In this document: positions 1 to 5,568 of the stretch, one piece after another
How positions within the stretch are numbered: the stretch's first letter is position 1
Layout: every line of letters starts with the position of its first letter
From: Pseudomonadota bacterium
Lineage (GTDB): Bacteria > Pseudomonadota > Gammaproteobacteria > Burkholderiales > Casimicrobiaceae
NCBI GenBank assembly: GCA_029571495.1
Contig: JAKPSO010000025.1
Coordinates: forward strand, 1 to 5,992
Direction of reading: 5' to 3'
Length of the DNA stretch: 5,992 nt
Made by a program: the position numbers and the translations under genes
The notes under the pieces: generated by a model
The model's input: only the letters and a program-made list of their open reading frames with translations
What the model was told of the DNA's origin: nothing
Database searches by the model: none

Positions 1-99
1 GTCGTTACGCCGAAGACGGCGTTGCCGCCGGGCATGGGCCACTTTGCGCACTTCGGCGATTGCGAAGGCAACCGCGTGGGCTTGCATTCGGACAATTAG
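1..99 (+). CDS. VOC-family (glyoxalase-fold) protein, C-terminal fragment
   Basis: Only the last 32 residues are inside the window; the reading frame is open from base 1 and stops at TAG 97-99. The fragment contains the motif PPGMGHFAHFGDCEGNRVGL, the usual end of VOC-superfamily proteins (glyoxalase/bleomycin-resistance/dioxygenase fold). In such proteins the Glu of the EGN motif is commonly a metal ligand in the last beta-alpha-beta-beta-beta module. The family includes lactoylglutathione lyase-like enzymes and many uncharacterised members, so a substrate cannot be given. The stop is only five bases before the next start, which suggests co-transcription and possible translational coupling with the HhH gene. 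The family call is fairly secure for such a short piece; the specific function is unknown. Confidence 0.75.
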   Translation, partial: VVTPKTALPPGMGHFAHFGDCEGNRVGLHSDN

Positions 100-104
100 C
101 GCAA

Positions 105-401
105 ATGAACCCGAGCCGCGTCGTACGTGAACGTGTCACGCAACTCACCGATTTGCCGAACATCGGCCCGGCGAGCGCGGCGGACTTGCGGCTGTTGGGC
201 ATTCACGCGCCGGCTCAGTTAGCGGGACGCTGCCCGTACGAGATGTACGACGCGCTCTGCGAAAAGACCGGCGTGCGCCACGACCCGTGCGTGATGGATG
301 TATTCATCTCCGTCACGCGATTTATGAACGGCGAAGACGCGCGCCCGTGGTGGGATTACACGGCCGAGCGAAAACAAAAATTGCAGAACGCGGCGCGCTA
401 A
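105..401 (+). CDS. Cdd1-family helix-hairpin-helix protein
   Basis: This 98-residue protein matches what I know of the Cdd1 ('pathogenicity locus') family, small proteins built on a helix-hairpin-helix fold related to TfoX C-terminal domains. An HhH-like motif, LPNIGPASAADLRLLGI, lies at residues 17-33. The family signature follows: HDPCVMDVFISVTRFM at 59-74 and PWWDYTAERK at 81-90. HhH motifs usually contact DNA backbone non-specifically, but the biochemical role of Cdd1 proteins is not established. The open frame extends upstream to an ATG at base 60, but that start would overlap the VOC gene by 40 bases. The ATG at 105 gives the normal family N-terminus. No clear Shine-Dalgarno precedes it, so coupling to the upstream VOC stop is a reasonable inference. 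It is complete and is followed after 29 bases by the EVE-domain gene. Confidence 0.82.
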   Translation: MNPSRVVRERVTQLTDLPNIGPASAADLRLLGIHAPAQLAGRCPYEMYDALCEKTGVRHDPCVMDVFISVTRFMNGEDARPWWDYTAERKQKLQNAAR

Positions 402-430
402 GCGTCGCTCAATTCACGAGGCAAAGAGTC

Positions 431-901
431 ATGCGCTATTGGATTGGCGTTGCATCGAAGGACCATGTTGCGCGTGGCGTAGCGGGTGGTTTTTGTCAGC
501 TCCGCCACGGCAAAGCGGCGCCCTTGAAACGGATGCAGCCCGGCGATTGGATCGTGTATTACTCGCCGAAAATTGCGTTTGCGGGCGACGCGCCGTGTCA
601 GGAGTTCACCGCGATCGGCGAGGTAATCGGTGACGATGTGTATTCATTCGAAATGGCGCCGGGGTTCGTGCCGTTTCGTCGCGACATTCGCTTTCTCGCA
701 GCGCGTGCGACGCCGATTCGGCCGCTCATCGAGCGCCTGTCTTTCATTCGCGATCCGAAGCGTTGGGGCTACGCGTTTCGGTTCGGCCACATCGAGATGA
801 CGCGCGCCGATTTTGAGCTGATCGCGTCACGTATGTTGGGTGACGTGCCGGAAGCCACCGTCGAGAACGCGCATCCGCAGCGTTCGCTCGCGCTCGCATG
901 A
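431..901 (+). CDS. EVE domain-containing protein (UPF0310 type)
   Basis: The 156-residue product is almost entirely one EVE domain, a PUA-like beta-barrel fold. Visible hallmarks are the N-terminal MRYWIGVASKDHV (1-13), the PGDWIVYYSPK segment (37-47) where the domain forms its ligand pocket, the strand FTAIGEVIGDD (59-69), and the late motif FIRDPKRWGYAFRFGHIEM (105-123). EVE domains have been shown in other systems to bind modified cytosines in DNA, and they occur as specificity modules of modification-dependent restriction enzymes. Stand-alone versions like this have no nuclease domain and no settled role. The frame is open further upstream to 287, but the ATG at 431 starts exactly at the conserved N-terminus and has a GAGG Shine-Dalgarno at 418-421. 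It lies between the Cdd1-family gene and the YafY-type regulator on the same strand. Confidence 0.88.
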   Translation: MRYWIGVASKDHVARGVAGGFCQLRHGKAAPLKRMQPGDWIVYYSPKIAFAGDAPCQEFTAIGEVIGDDVYSFEMAPGFVPFRRDIRFLAARATPIRPLIERLSFIRDPKRWGYAFRFGHIEMTRADFELIASRMLGDVPEATVENAHPQRSLALA

Positions 902-921
902 ACCACGTGTAAGCAAACAGC

Positions 922-1608
922 ATGCGTCGCGCTGATCGCCTCTTTCGCATCGTGCAGTACCTGCGCGGTCGGCGCTTGACGACCGCGAGCCAACTGGCGA
1001 AGTGGCTCGAAGTCAGCGAGCGTACGATCTATCGCGACATCCGCGATCTGTCGCTCACCGGCACGCCGATTGAAGGCGAAGCGGGCGTGGGCTACCGGTT
1101 GCGCGGTGGCTTTGAATTGCCGCCGCTCATGTTCGAACTTGAAGAGATTGAAGCGCTGACGCTCGGCGCGCGCATGGTCGAAGCGTGGAGCTCGCCACAG
1201 CTGGGCGCAGCCGCGCTCTCGGCCATTGCGAAGATCGCCACGGCGCTGCCCAGCGAGCGTCGGCAGTGGCTCGAAGAGAGCCGAACCTTTGTGCCGCAAT
1301 TTCACATTCCGAAGCAATTGGGTGAGCGCTTTGAGCTTCTGCGCGGCGCAATTCGCGATCGCGCTGTCGTGCATTTCATCTACGCCGACGTCGAGAAAAA
1401 GCTCAGCGAACGCCGCGTGCGTCCGCTCTCGCTGTATTTCTGGGGCGAGCACTGGACGCTCGCCGCCTGGTGCGAATCACGCGACGATTTCCGCAGCTTC
1501 CGCATTGACCGCATCATCCGCTTGCAAGTCACCAACGAGACATTTCACGATGAGGCGGGCAAACGCCTCGCCGATTTTGTGCGAGCGCAGAACGCGGCAC
1601 GCCCGTAA
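922..1608 (+). CDS. YafY-type HTH and WYL domain transcriptional regulator
   Basis: This 228-residue protein has the two-domain plan of YafY/DeoR-like WYL regulators. The N-terminal winged helix-turn-helix spans about residues 4-60, with ASQLAKWLEVSERTIYRDI at 22-40 and the wing turn GEAGVGYRL at 52-60. A linker with the typical LPPLMFELEEIEAL (66-79) leads to a WYL domain at roughly 135-222. The WYL core is HWTLAAWCESRDDFRSFRID; the tripeptide is W178-T179-L180, a form common in YafY-type members, and R191, R194 and R197 are the basic residues expected in the ligand face. WYL domains are thought to sense ligands, in some cases nucleic acids or nucleotides, and several control defence or DNA-damage genes. 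No strong Shine-Dalgarno precedes the ATG. The start is 20 bases after the EVE gene stop, so it probably belongs to the same operon and may control it; that is inference. Confidence 0.9.
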   Translation: MRRADRLFRIVQYLRGRRLTTASQLAKWLEVSERTIYRDIRDLSLTGTPIEGEAGVGYRLRGGFELPPLMFELEEIEALTLGARMVEAWSSPQLGAAALSAIAKIATALPSERRQWLEESRTFVPQFHIPKQLGERFELLRGAIRDRAVVHFIYADVEKKLSERRVRPLSLYFWGEHWTLAAWCESRDDFRSFRIDRIIRLQVTNETFHDEAGKRLADFVRAQNAARP

Positions 1609-1703
1609 CGCTACTGTGGTCAGCGCCGCGCGTTTCGCGGATCAATAGTGACGTGGCGGACGTAGACGCCGGATAATTCACCGCAGAATTTCCCGATGCG
1701 ACG

Positions 1704-1769
1704 TTGACATACAGCTTTTCTGCGCTAACGACATCCACACGGACGTTTATTGCGAATTTTCTTTATAGT
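1704..1769 (+). promoter_or_regulatory. Candidate promoter region of the mutarotase gene
   Basis: The spacer 1609-1806 is more AT-rich than the coding DNA around it. It contains a perfect -35 hexamer TTGACA (1704-1709), but the sequence 16-18 bases downstream is a poor -10. A good -10-like TATAGT (1764-1769) lies further on with only a weak -35 partner (around CGGACG, 1740-1745). The two elements are too far apart to form one promoter, so the exact start is unresolved. The 8-base palindrome AGTCGACT (1767-1774) overlaps the end of the -10-like box. A promoter somewhere here is likely because the upstream operon ends at 1608. Confidence 0.3.
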
Positions 1770-1806
1770 CGACTTATCACACAATTAACCCGCAAGCGCC
1801 ATCCAG

Positions 1807-2715
1807 ATGTCGCTCGCCGCAGAAAGCCATATCACCATGCCCTCGTCCATTCCCGGTTTGCGCTTCGGCGAATTTCAGGGCTTGCCCGCGCTCTTGATCT
1901 CGACGCCGTTCTCGAAGGCGGCCGTGAGTCTGTTTGGCGGGCATGTGCTCTCGTTTGTTCCAACCGGGTTTGACGACGTGTTGTGGATGTCGCCGATCAC
2001 CAAACGCCCGCCGGACCCTTTGCGCGGTGGCGTCCCGGTGTGTTGGCCGTATTTCGCAAAGCAAGGGCAACCTGCCGATGCGCCGCAGCATGGACTCGTG
2101 CGCACGCTGCAATGGCAGGTCACGCATGCGCAGCAAAACGCCGACGGCGAGATCGCGCTGGCGCTCGCCGCGCCTGCGGTAGATGGTGTGCCGATGAGCT
2201 TGATGCTCACGATGCGCATTGGTCGCGCGCTCGAACAGGCGCTCACGACGGTGAACCTGGGCGACGAAACCGTTCGCTTCACGCAGGCACTGCACACGTA
2301 CTTTCGAGTCGGCGACGCGCGACGCGTGCACGTGGCCGGGCTTGATGGCGTGACCTACGCCGATAAGTTCGATGACTTCAATGAACACACGCAGCGTGGC
2401 AATTGGGACTTGCACGATGCACGCGATCCGGGCCGCAGCGACCGCATTTACGCCGACGCGGGTAATGCGTTCGAACTCGTTGATCCATCCGCGCAACGCA
2501 AAATCACGTTGAAGACTTCGGGCACGAATACGCTCGTGGTGTGGAACCCTGGGGAAGAATGGATTAAGACGTTTGCCGATTTGCCGGGCGATGGATGGTT
2601 GCACTACGTCTGCCTTGAGGCAGCCAATTGCGGCAACGAGATTATCGAGCTGGGGCCGGACGATTCGCATGTGTTGCAACAGACGATTACGTGTGAGGCC
2701 CTGACGGCGCATTGA
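1807..2715 (+). CDS. D-hexose-6-phosphate mutarotase (YeaD family aldose 1-epimerase)
   Basis: This 302-residue cytosolic enzyme is of the galactose mutarotase-like fold. Family members interconvert the alpha and beta anomers of hexose 6-phosphates such as glucose 6-phosphate. Visible signatures are FGGHVLSFVP (43-52), the RGGVPVCWPYF segment before H95 in PQHGLVR, H163 in ALHTYFRV, and E271 in CLEAANCG. These fit the catalytic His/Glu pattern and phosphate-binding Arg (for example R99) of YeaD-type proteins. The length is normal. The start is uncertain: ATG 1807 has no clear Shine-Dalgarno, while ATG 1837 (residue 11) follows a GAAAG-like purine stretch and sits closer to the conserved domain. 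It stands alone between a candidate promoter and a strong terminator, so it is probably monocistronic. The gene name yeaD is used for the E. coli homologue; orthology was not tested. Confidence 0.9.
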   Translation: MSLAAESHITMPSSIPGLRFGEFQGLPALLISTPFSKAAVSLFGGHVLSFVPTGFDDVLWMSPITKRPPDPLRGGVPVCWPYFAKQGQPADAPQHGLVRTLQWQVTHAQQNADGEIALALAAPAVDGVPMSLMLTMRIGRALEQALTTVNLGDETVRFTQALHTYFRVGDARRVHVAGLDGVTYADKFDDFNEHTQRGNWDLHDARDPGRSDRIYADAGNAFELVDPSAQRKITLKTSGTNTLVVWNPGEEWIKTFADLPGDGWLHYVCLEAANCGNEIIELGPDDSHVLQQTITCEALTAH

Positions 2716-2728
2716 GCGACGCGGCGAT

Positions 2729-2759
2729 AAAAAAAGGGAGCACAGCGGCTCCCTTTTTT
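2729..2759. terminator. Bidirectional rho-independent terminator between convergent genes
   Basis: The stem GGGAGC (2736-2741) pairs perfectly with GCTCCC (2748-2753) around the 6-base loop ACAGCG. It is preceded by seven A (2729-2735) and followed by six T (2754-2759), so it has a U-tract in both directions. It begins 13 bases after the mutarotase stop and lies 16 bases beyond the stop of the minus-strand EF-hand gene, so it can end both transcripts. Confidence 0.93.
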
Positions 2760-2775
2760 GTGGCGTGCGAGCTGG

Positions 2776-3051
2776 CTAGGGCTTCGCAGGCATACCACGT
2801 GCTACGCGCTTGGCGTTGCGGAAGGCCTTGATCTCGGCGCGTGTGACGACGCCGTCTTTGTTCAGATCCATGCGCTCAAAGCGTTTGCAAATCGTCGGTG
2901 TTTTGCCAGCGCAGGCCTCGGCTTTGCTGAGCGCGCGATCTTTGTTCGCATCCGCTCCGTTGAAGCCACGATGTGGCGCAGCCGAGGCGGAGCTCGCCAC
3001 CGCAATAAGCGCAATCGCGGCGAGCATGGAGAGTGATTTGAGTGCATTCAT
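2776..3051 (-). CDS. Small exported EF-hand protein
   Basis: The 91-residue product starts with a typical Sec signal peptide: K5, a hydrophobic core at about 7-19, and a probable SASA|AP cleavage after residue 24. The mature part has two canonical EF-hand calcium loops. Loop 1 is DANKDRALSKAE (34-45), with Asp at 1 and 5, Asn at 3 and Glu at 12, but Arg39 replaces the usual Gly at position 6. Loop 2 is DLNKDGVVTRAE (62-73), a full consensus loop. Cys47 and Cys55 sit between the loops and could form a disulfide in the periplasm. The protein is probably periplasmic or secreted and calcium-binding; its partner is unknown. A GAGAA-like ribosome site precedes the ATG by about 8 bases. It follows the larger EF-hand gene after 33 bases on the same strand, so the two are probably co-transcribed. 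A short basic tail (78-91) ends the protein. Confidence 0.85.
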   Translation of the reverse strand: MNALKSLSMLAAIALIAVASSASAAPHRGFNGADANKDRALSKAEACAGKTPTICKRFERMDLNKDGVVTRAEIKAFRNAKRVARGMPAKP

Positions 3052-3084
3052 GTGAGCGTTCTCATCGTGCGTTGATGGTGTCGC

Positions 3085-3606
3085 TTAGTGCGTGCGCCAG
3101 CCGCCGACTTCGTCGCGCGTCAGGAAGCCATCGCGGTTGCGATCAATCGTGCCGAAGTTGCGCTGCCAATGCGGGTACACGGCTGCCTCTTGGTACGAAA
3201 TCACGCCATCGCCGTTGGCATCCGCGGCAGCGAACGCGTCCGGCGCAGGCACCGCGTAATTGACCGCCGATGGCGACGCGTAGTACGGCGCTGCGTAGCT
3301 GACGGTTACCGGAGCAGGAGCGTAGTACGTAGTCGGCGCGACGTAGGCCGTGTTGTAGTAGTACGACGAGGCGGCGGCAAGCGCCACACCACCGATGACA
3401 ACCGGCGCGATCCAGCGGCCGTTATGCCAATAGCCACGGGAGTAGTTGTGGCCGTAGTAGCGCACTGGCGCGGGAGCCACGTAAGCCGGACGGTAAACCG
3501 CTGGGCCATGGCCGAAGTGCTTGGGGCCGTCAGCGCTCGCGGCGGTAGCCGCAAAAACGGAAACGAGGGCTGCGCCGAGGGTAGTAATCGAAACGAGCTT
3601 TTTCAC
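3085..3606 (-). CDS. Exported Tyr/Pro/Ala-rich protein with two C-terminal EF-hands
   Basis: The 173-residue product, read from a GTG start, begins with a clear signal peptide: KK at 2-3, hydrophobic core 4-20, likely ASA|DG cleavage after residue 25. The middle (about 35-122) is low complexity, rich in Tyr, Pro and Ala, with repeated YxAPAPV/YYAP-like units and one hydrophobic stretch at 66-80 (IAPVVIGGVALAAAS) that could be a membrane segment. Two EF-hand loops follow at the C-terminus: DANGDGVISYQE (129-140) and DRNRDGFLTRDE (155-166), both full consensus. The open frame runs upstream to 3822, but those residues look non-coding. GTG 3606 sits directly before the signal peptide and is 7 bases after an excellent AAGGAG site. 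No enzymatic function is recognisable. A role at the cell envelope with calcium binding is inferred from the signal and EF-hands. Confidence 0.85.
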   Translation of the reverse strand: MKKLVSITTLGAALVSVFAATAASADGPKHFGHGPAVYRPAYVAPAPVRYYGHNYSRGYWHNGRWIAPVVIGGVALAAASSYYYNTAYVAPTTYYAPAPVTVSYAAPYYASPSAVNYAVPAPDAFAAADANGDGVISYQEAAVYPHWQRNFGTIDRNRDGFLTRDEVGGWRTH

Positions 3607-3613
3607 GAGAAAT

Positions 3614-3619
3614 CTCCTT
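3614..3619 (-). promoter_or_regulatory. Shine-Dalgarno that decides a GTG start
   Basis: On the minus strand the sequence reads AAGGAG, then seven bases, then GTG AAA AAG. This strong site places the start of the larger EF-hand gene at 3606 rather than at an ATG or other codon further upstream in the long open frame. Confidence 0.88.
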
Positions 3620-3684
3620 GCGTAAATCAGGCACGGTGTGCCAATGAGTCTGTAACGGAGTAGACGCAGCGAACGACGACACAA

Positions 3685-3710
3685 TGTCAGGCAATTACAA
3701 AAAATTACAA
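3685..3710 (-). promoter_or_regulatory. Tandem direct repeat and -35-like box upstream of the EF-hand pair
   Basis: Read on the minus strand, TTGTAATT occurs twice in perfect copies (3710-3703 and 3700-3693) separated by two T, a period of 10 bases or about one helical turn. A -35-like CTGACA (3690-3685) follows two bases later; no convincing -10 lies at 16-18 bases, the nearest being TCTACT (3664-3659). Tandem half-sites at 10-11 base spacing next to a promoter are typical of OmpR/PhoB-family response regulators. The function here is inference. Confidence 0.4.
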
Positions 3711-3756
3711 GTGCTGCGCTGCGGAAAAATTTGCCAAACCCAGCACCGGTCAACCC

Positions 3757-3782
3757 TCGACAACCCGAAACTCCATTAAAAT
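3757..3782 (+). promoter_or_regulatory. Candidate prfC promoter
   Basis: TAAAAT (3777-3782) matches the sigma-70 -10 box at five of six positions and lies 30 bases before the GTG of prfC. A -35-like TCGACA (3757-3762) matches five of six, but the spacing is only 14 bases, shorter than the usual 16-18. If the -10 is used, the 5' leader would be short (about 20-25 bases). Confidence 0.35.
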
Positions 3783-3812
3783 CAAGGGTTTCCAGATTTT
3801 CAAAGCGCTGCC

Positions 3813-5444
3813 GTGACCGCAACGAAGCACACAGCAGAAGTCGCGCGTCGCCGCACTTTTGCCATCATTTCGCACCCCGACGCGGGTAAGACCACGCTCA
3901 CCGAGAAATTGTTGCTGTTTTCGGGCGCAATTCACGTCGCGGGCAGCGTCAAAGCGCGCAAAGCTAGCCGCCACGCCACTTCCGATTGGATGGAAATCGA
4001 GAAACAGCGCGGCATTTCGGTCGCGTCGTCGGTCATGCAGATGCTTTACCGCGAGCACGTCGTCAACCTCCTCGACACGCCGGGTCACCGAGACTTTTCT
4101 GAGGACACGTACCGCGTGTTGACCGCCGTCGACAGCGCGCTCATGGTGATCGACGCCGCCAACGGCGTCGAAGCGCAAACCAAACGATTGATCGAAGTCT
4201 GTCGCCAGCGCGACACGCCAATCCTCACGTTCGTCAACAAAATGGACCGTGAAGGCCGCGATCCGATTGAGTTGCTGGATGAAGTTGAGGCCGAGCTTGG
4301 TATGCCCTGCGTGCCGATGACATGGCCAGTGGGCCAAGGCCGTGCGTTCGGCGGCATTATCAATTTGCGCACGCAAACGATGCGTGTGTTCAAGGCGGGC
4401 GAAGACACTGTTGACGAATCCGACGTGGAAGAAATTCCGCTGACCGACACCGATACGCTGCGCGCGCGCTTCGGCGCGGACTTTGATCACGCGATGGCGA
4501 ACATTGAGCTTTTGGCCGGTGTTGCGCCGGCGTTCGACCGCGAAGCCTTCCTCGCCGCCAAACAAACGCCGGTGTTTTTCGGCTCGGCAGTAAACAACTT
4601 CGGTGTGCAAGAAGTGCTCGATGCGCTGGTTGACCTCGCGCCCGCGCCACATCCGCGCGCCTCGACCGATGCCGACGGCAGCAAAACCGAAATCGCGCCA
4701 GACGCTGAAGGCTTCTCCGGCGTGGTGTTCAAAGTACAAGCGAACATGGACCCAATGCACCGCGACCGCATTGCGTTTGTGCGCGTGTGTTCCGGCAAGT
4801 ATTCGCAAGGCATGAAGCTCAAGGTGCAGCGCACGTCGAAAGAAATGCGCCCCACGAGCGTGGTGACGTTTCTCTCGCAACGTCGCGAGGCGGTGGACGA
4901 AGCCTTTGCGGGCGACATCATCGGCTTCACGATTCACGGCGGCGTGCAACTGGGCGACACCATCACCGACGGCGCGAGCTTGCAATACACGGGCTTGCCG
5001 TTCTTCGCGCCGGAGCTTTTCCAGACGGTGGAACTCAAAAATCCGCTGCGCAGCAAGCAATTGCAACAAGGTTTGGCGCAACTCGGCGAGGAAGGCGCGA
5101 TTCAAGTGTTCAAGCCGCAGCTCGGCTCGTTGATGCTCTTGGGCGCAGTCGGGCAACTGCAGTTTGAAGTCGTGCAGCATCGTCTGCAAACCGAGTACAA
5201 AGCGGATATCAAGCTCACGGGCAGCCAGTTCGTTGGCGCGCGCTGGGTGACCTGCGACGACGCGGCAGAAATGAAGAAATTCATGGACTACAACGCCTCG
5301 AAGCTTGCCTACGACGCGGCGAATACGCTCGCGTACTTGCTGACGTCTGCATACGACTTGCGCCTCACGCAAGAGCGGCATCCGAAGATTCAGTTTCATC
5401 CGCTGCGGGAACACGCGGGCTTGTCCTTGGAGCAGGCTGCATAG
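3813..5444 (+). CDS. prfC: Peptide chain release factor 3 (RF3 GTPase)
   Basis: This 543-residue translational GTPase removes RF1/RF2 from the ribosome after peptide release, hydrolysing GTP in the cytoplasm. The G domain (about 10-280) shows G1 SHPDAGKTT (20-28), switch I QRGISV (65-70), G3 DTPGH (88-92), G4 NKMD (142-145) and G5 SA (258-259). The RF3-specific segment NMDPMHRDR (311-319) opens the second domain, and the C-terminal domain runs to about 530, matching RF3 in length and order. The start is GTG 3813: the frame upstream is open only to a TAA at 3777-3779 and has no other start codon, and residues from V10 align with the invariant VARRRTFAIISHPDAGKTT-type N-terminus. There is no evident Shine-Dalgarno before the GTG. 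Ala71 and Arg93 occupy positions that are Thr and Glu in E. coli RF3 as I recall it; neither is a nucleotide-contacting core residue. The gene is divergent from the EF-hand pair. Confidence 0.97.
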   Translation: MTATKHTAEVARRRTFAIISHPDAGKTTLTEKLLLFSGAIHVAGSVKARKASRHATSDWMEIEKQRGISVASSVMQMLYREHVVNLLDTPGHRDFSEDTYRVLTAVDSALMVIDAANGVEAQTKRLIEVCRQRDTPILTFVNKMDREGRDPIELLDEVEAELGMPCVPMTWPVGQGRAFGGIINLRTQTMRVFKAGEDTVDESDVEEIPLTDTDTLRARFGADFDHAMANIELLAGVAPAFDREAFLAAKQTPVFFGSAVNNFGVQEVLDALVDLAPAPHPRASTDADGSKTEIAPDAEGFSGVVFKVQANMDPMHRDRIAFVRVCSGKYSQGMKLKVQRTSKEMRPTSVVTFLSQRREAVDEAFAGDIIGFTIHGGVQLGDTITDGASLQYTGLPFFAPELFQTVELKNPLRSKQLQQGLAQLGEEGAIQVFKPQLGSLMLLGAVGQLQFEVVQHRLQTEYKADIKLTGSQFVGARWVTCDDAAEMKKFMDYNASKLAYDAANTLAYLLTSAYDLRLTQERHPKIQFHPLREHAGLSLEQAA

Positions 5445-5520
5445 TTTTCGTGTAGCAAGACGCGCGGTCGCGGACCTAGTATGCGCGGCGCGATCGACGC
5501 TCTGCTAGTCTTTGAATACA

Positions 5521-5546
5521 TGATTCGCCAATACTTCGACGAATCA
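5521..5546. promoter_or_regulatory. Perfect 7-base dyad, possible operator
   Basis: TGATTCG (5521-5527) and CGAATCA (5540-5546) are exact inverted copies separated by 12 bases. The dyad ends 22 bases before the start codon of the oxidoreductase gene and overlaps a weak promoter-like sequence (TCGACG 5494-5499, 17 bases, TACATG 5517-5522). Position and symmetry suit a repressor site, but it could also be a chance repeat. It is not followed by a T-run, so it is not a plus-strand terminator. Confidence 0.35.
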
Positions 5547-5568
5547 AAAGTGAATTGAGAGACTCCGG

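Noticed and set aside
898..912. ATG overlapping the EVE stop (ATGA) as a coupled start.
   Set aside because: The frame closes after four codons (MNHV, then TAA), so it does not encode a protein.
769..1452. A 227-codon minus-strand frame spanning the EVE and YafY-type genes.
   Set aside because: It is antisense to two well-supported genes and shows no family features.
1626..1640. Hairpin CCGCG-CGTTT-CGCGG after the regulator gene as a terminator.
   Set aside because: The stem is only 5 base pairs and is followed by ATCAATAG rather than a T-run. It may be chance in GC-rich DNA.
1777..2712. A 311-codon minus-strand open frame opposite the mutarotase gene.
   Set aside because: The plus strand clearly encodes a full-length YeaD-type enzyme; the opposite frame has no domain signature and lies across the plus-strand gene.
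3626..3645. Possible sigma-54 promoter (TTGGCAC on the minus strand) before the larger EF-hand gene.
   Set aside because: The distance between the GG and the following GC is 8 bases, not the 10 required for -24/-12 elements.
3750..5414. A 554-codon open frame on the minus strand antisense to prfC.
   Set aside because: It mirrors the full prfC coding region, and its translation is rich in Arg, His and Val without any recognisable motif. It is a by-product of GC-rich codon usage opposite a conserved gene.
5473..5513. Possible prfC terminator, with GACCTAG and CTAGTC arms followed by TTT.
   Set aside because: The stem has a bulge and a long, poorly paired interior, and the T-run is only three bases, so it is not convincing.
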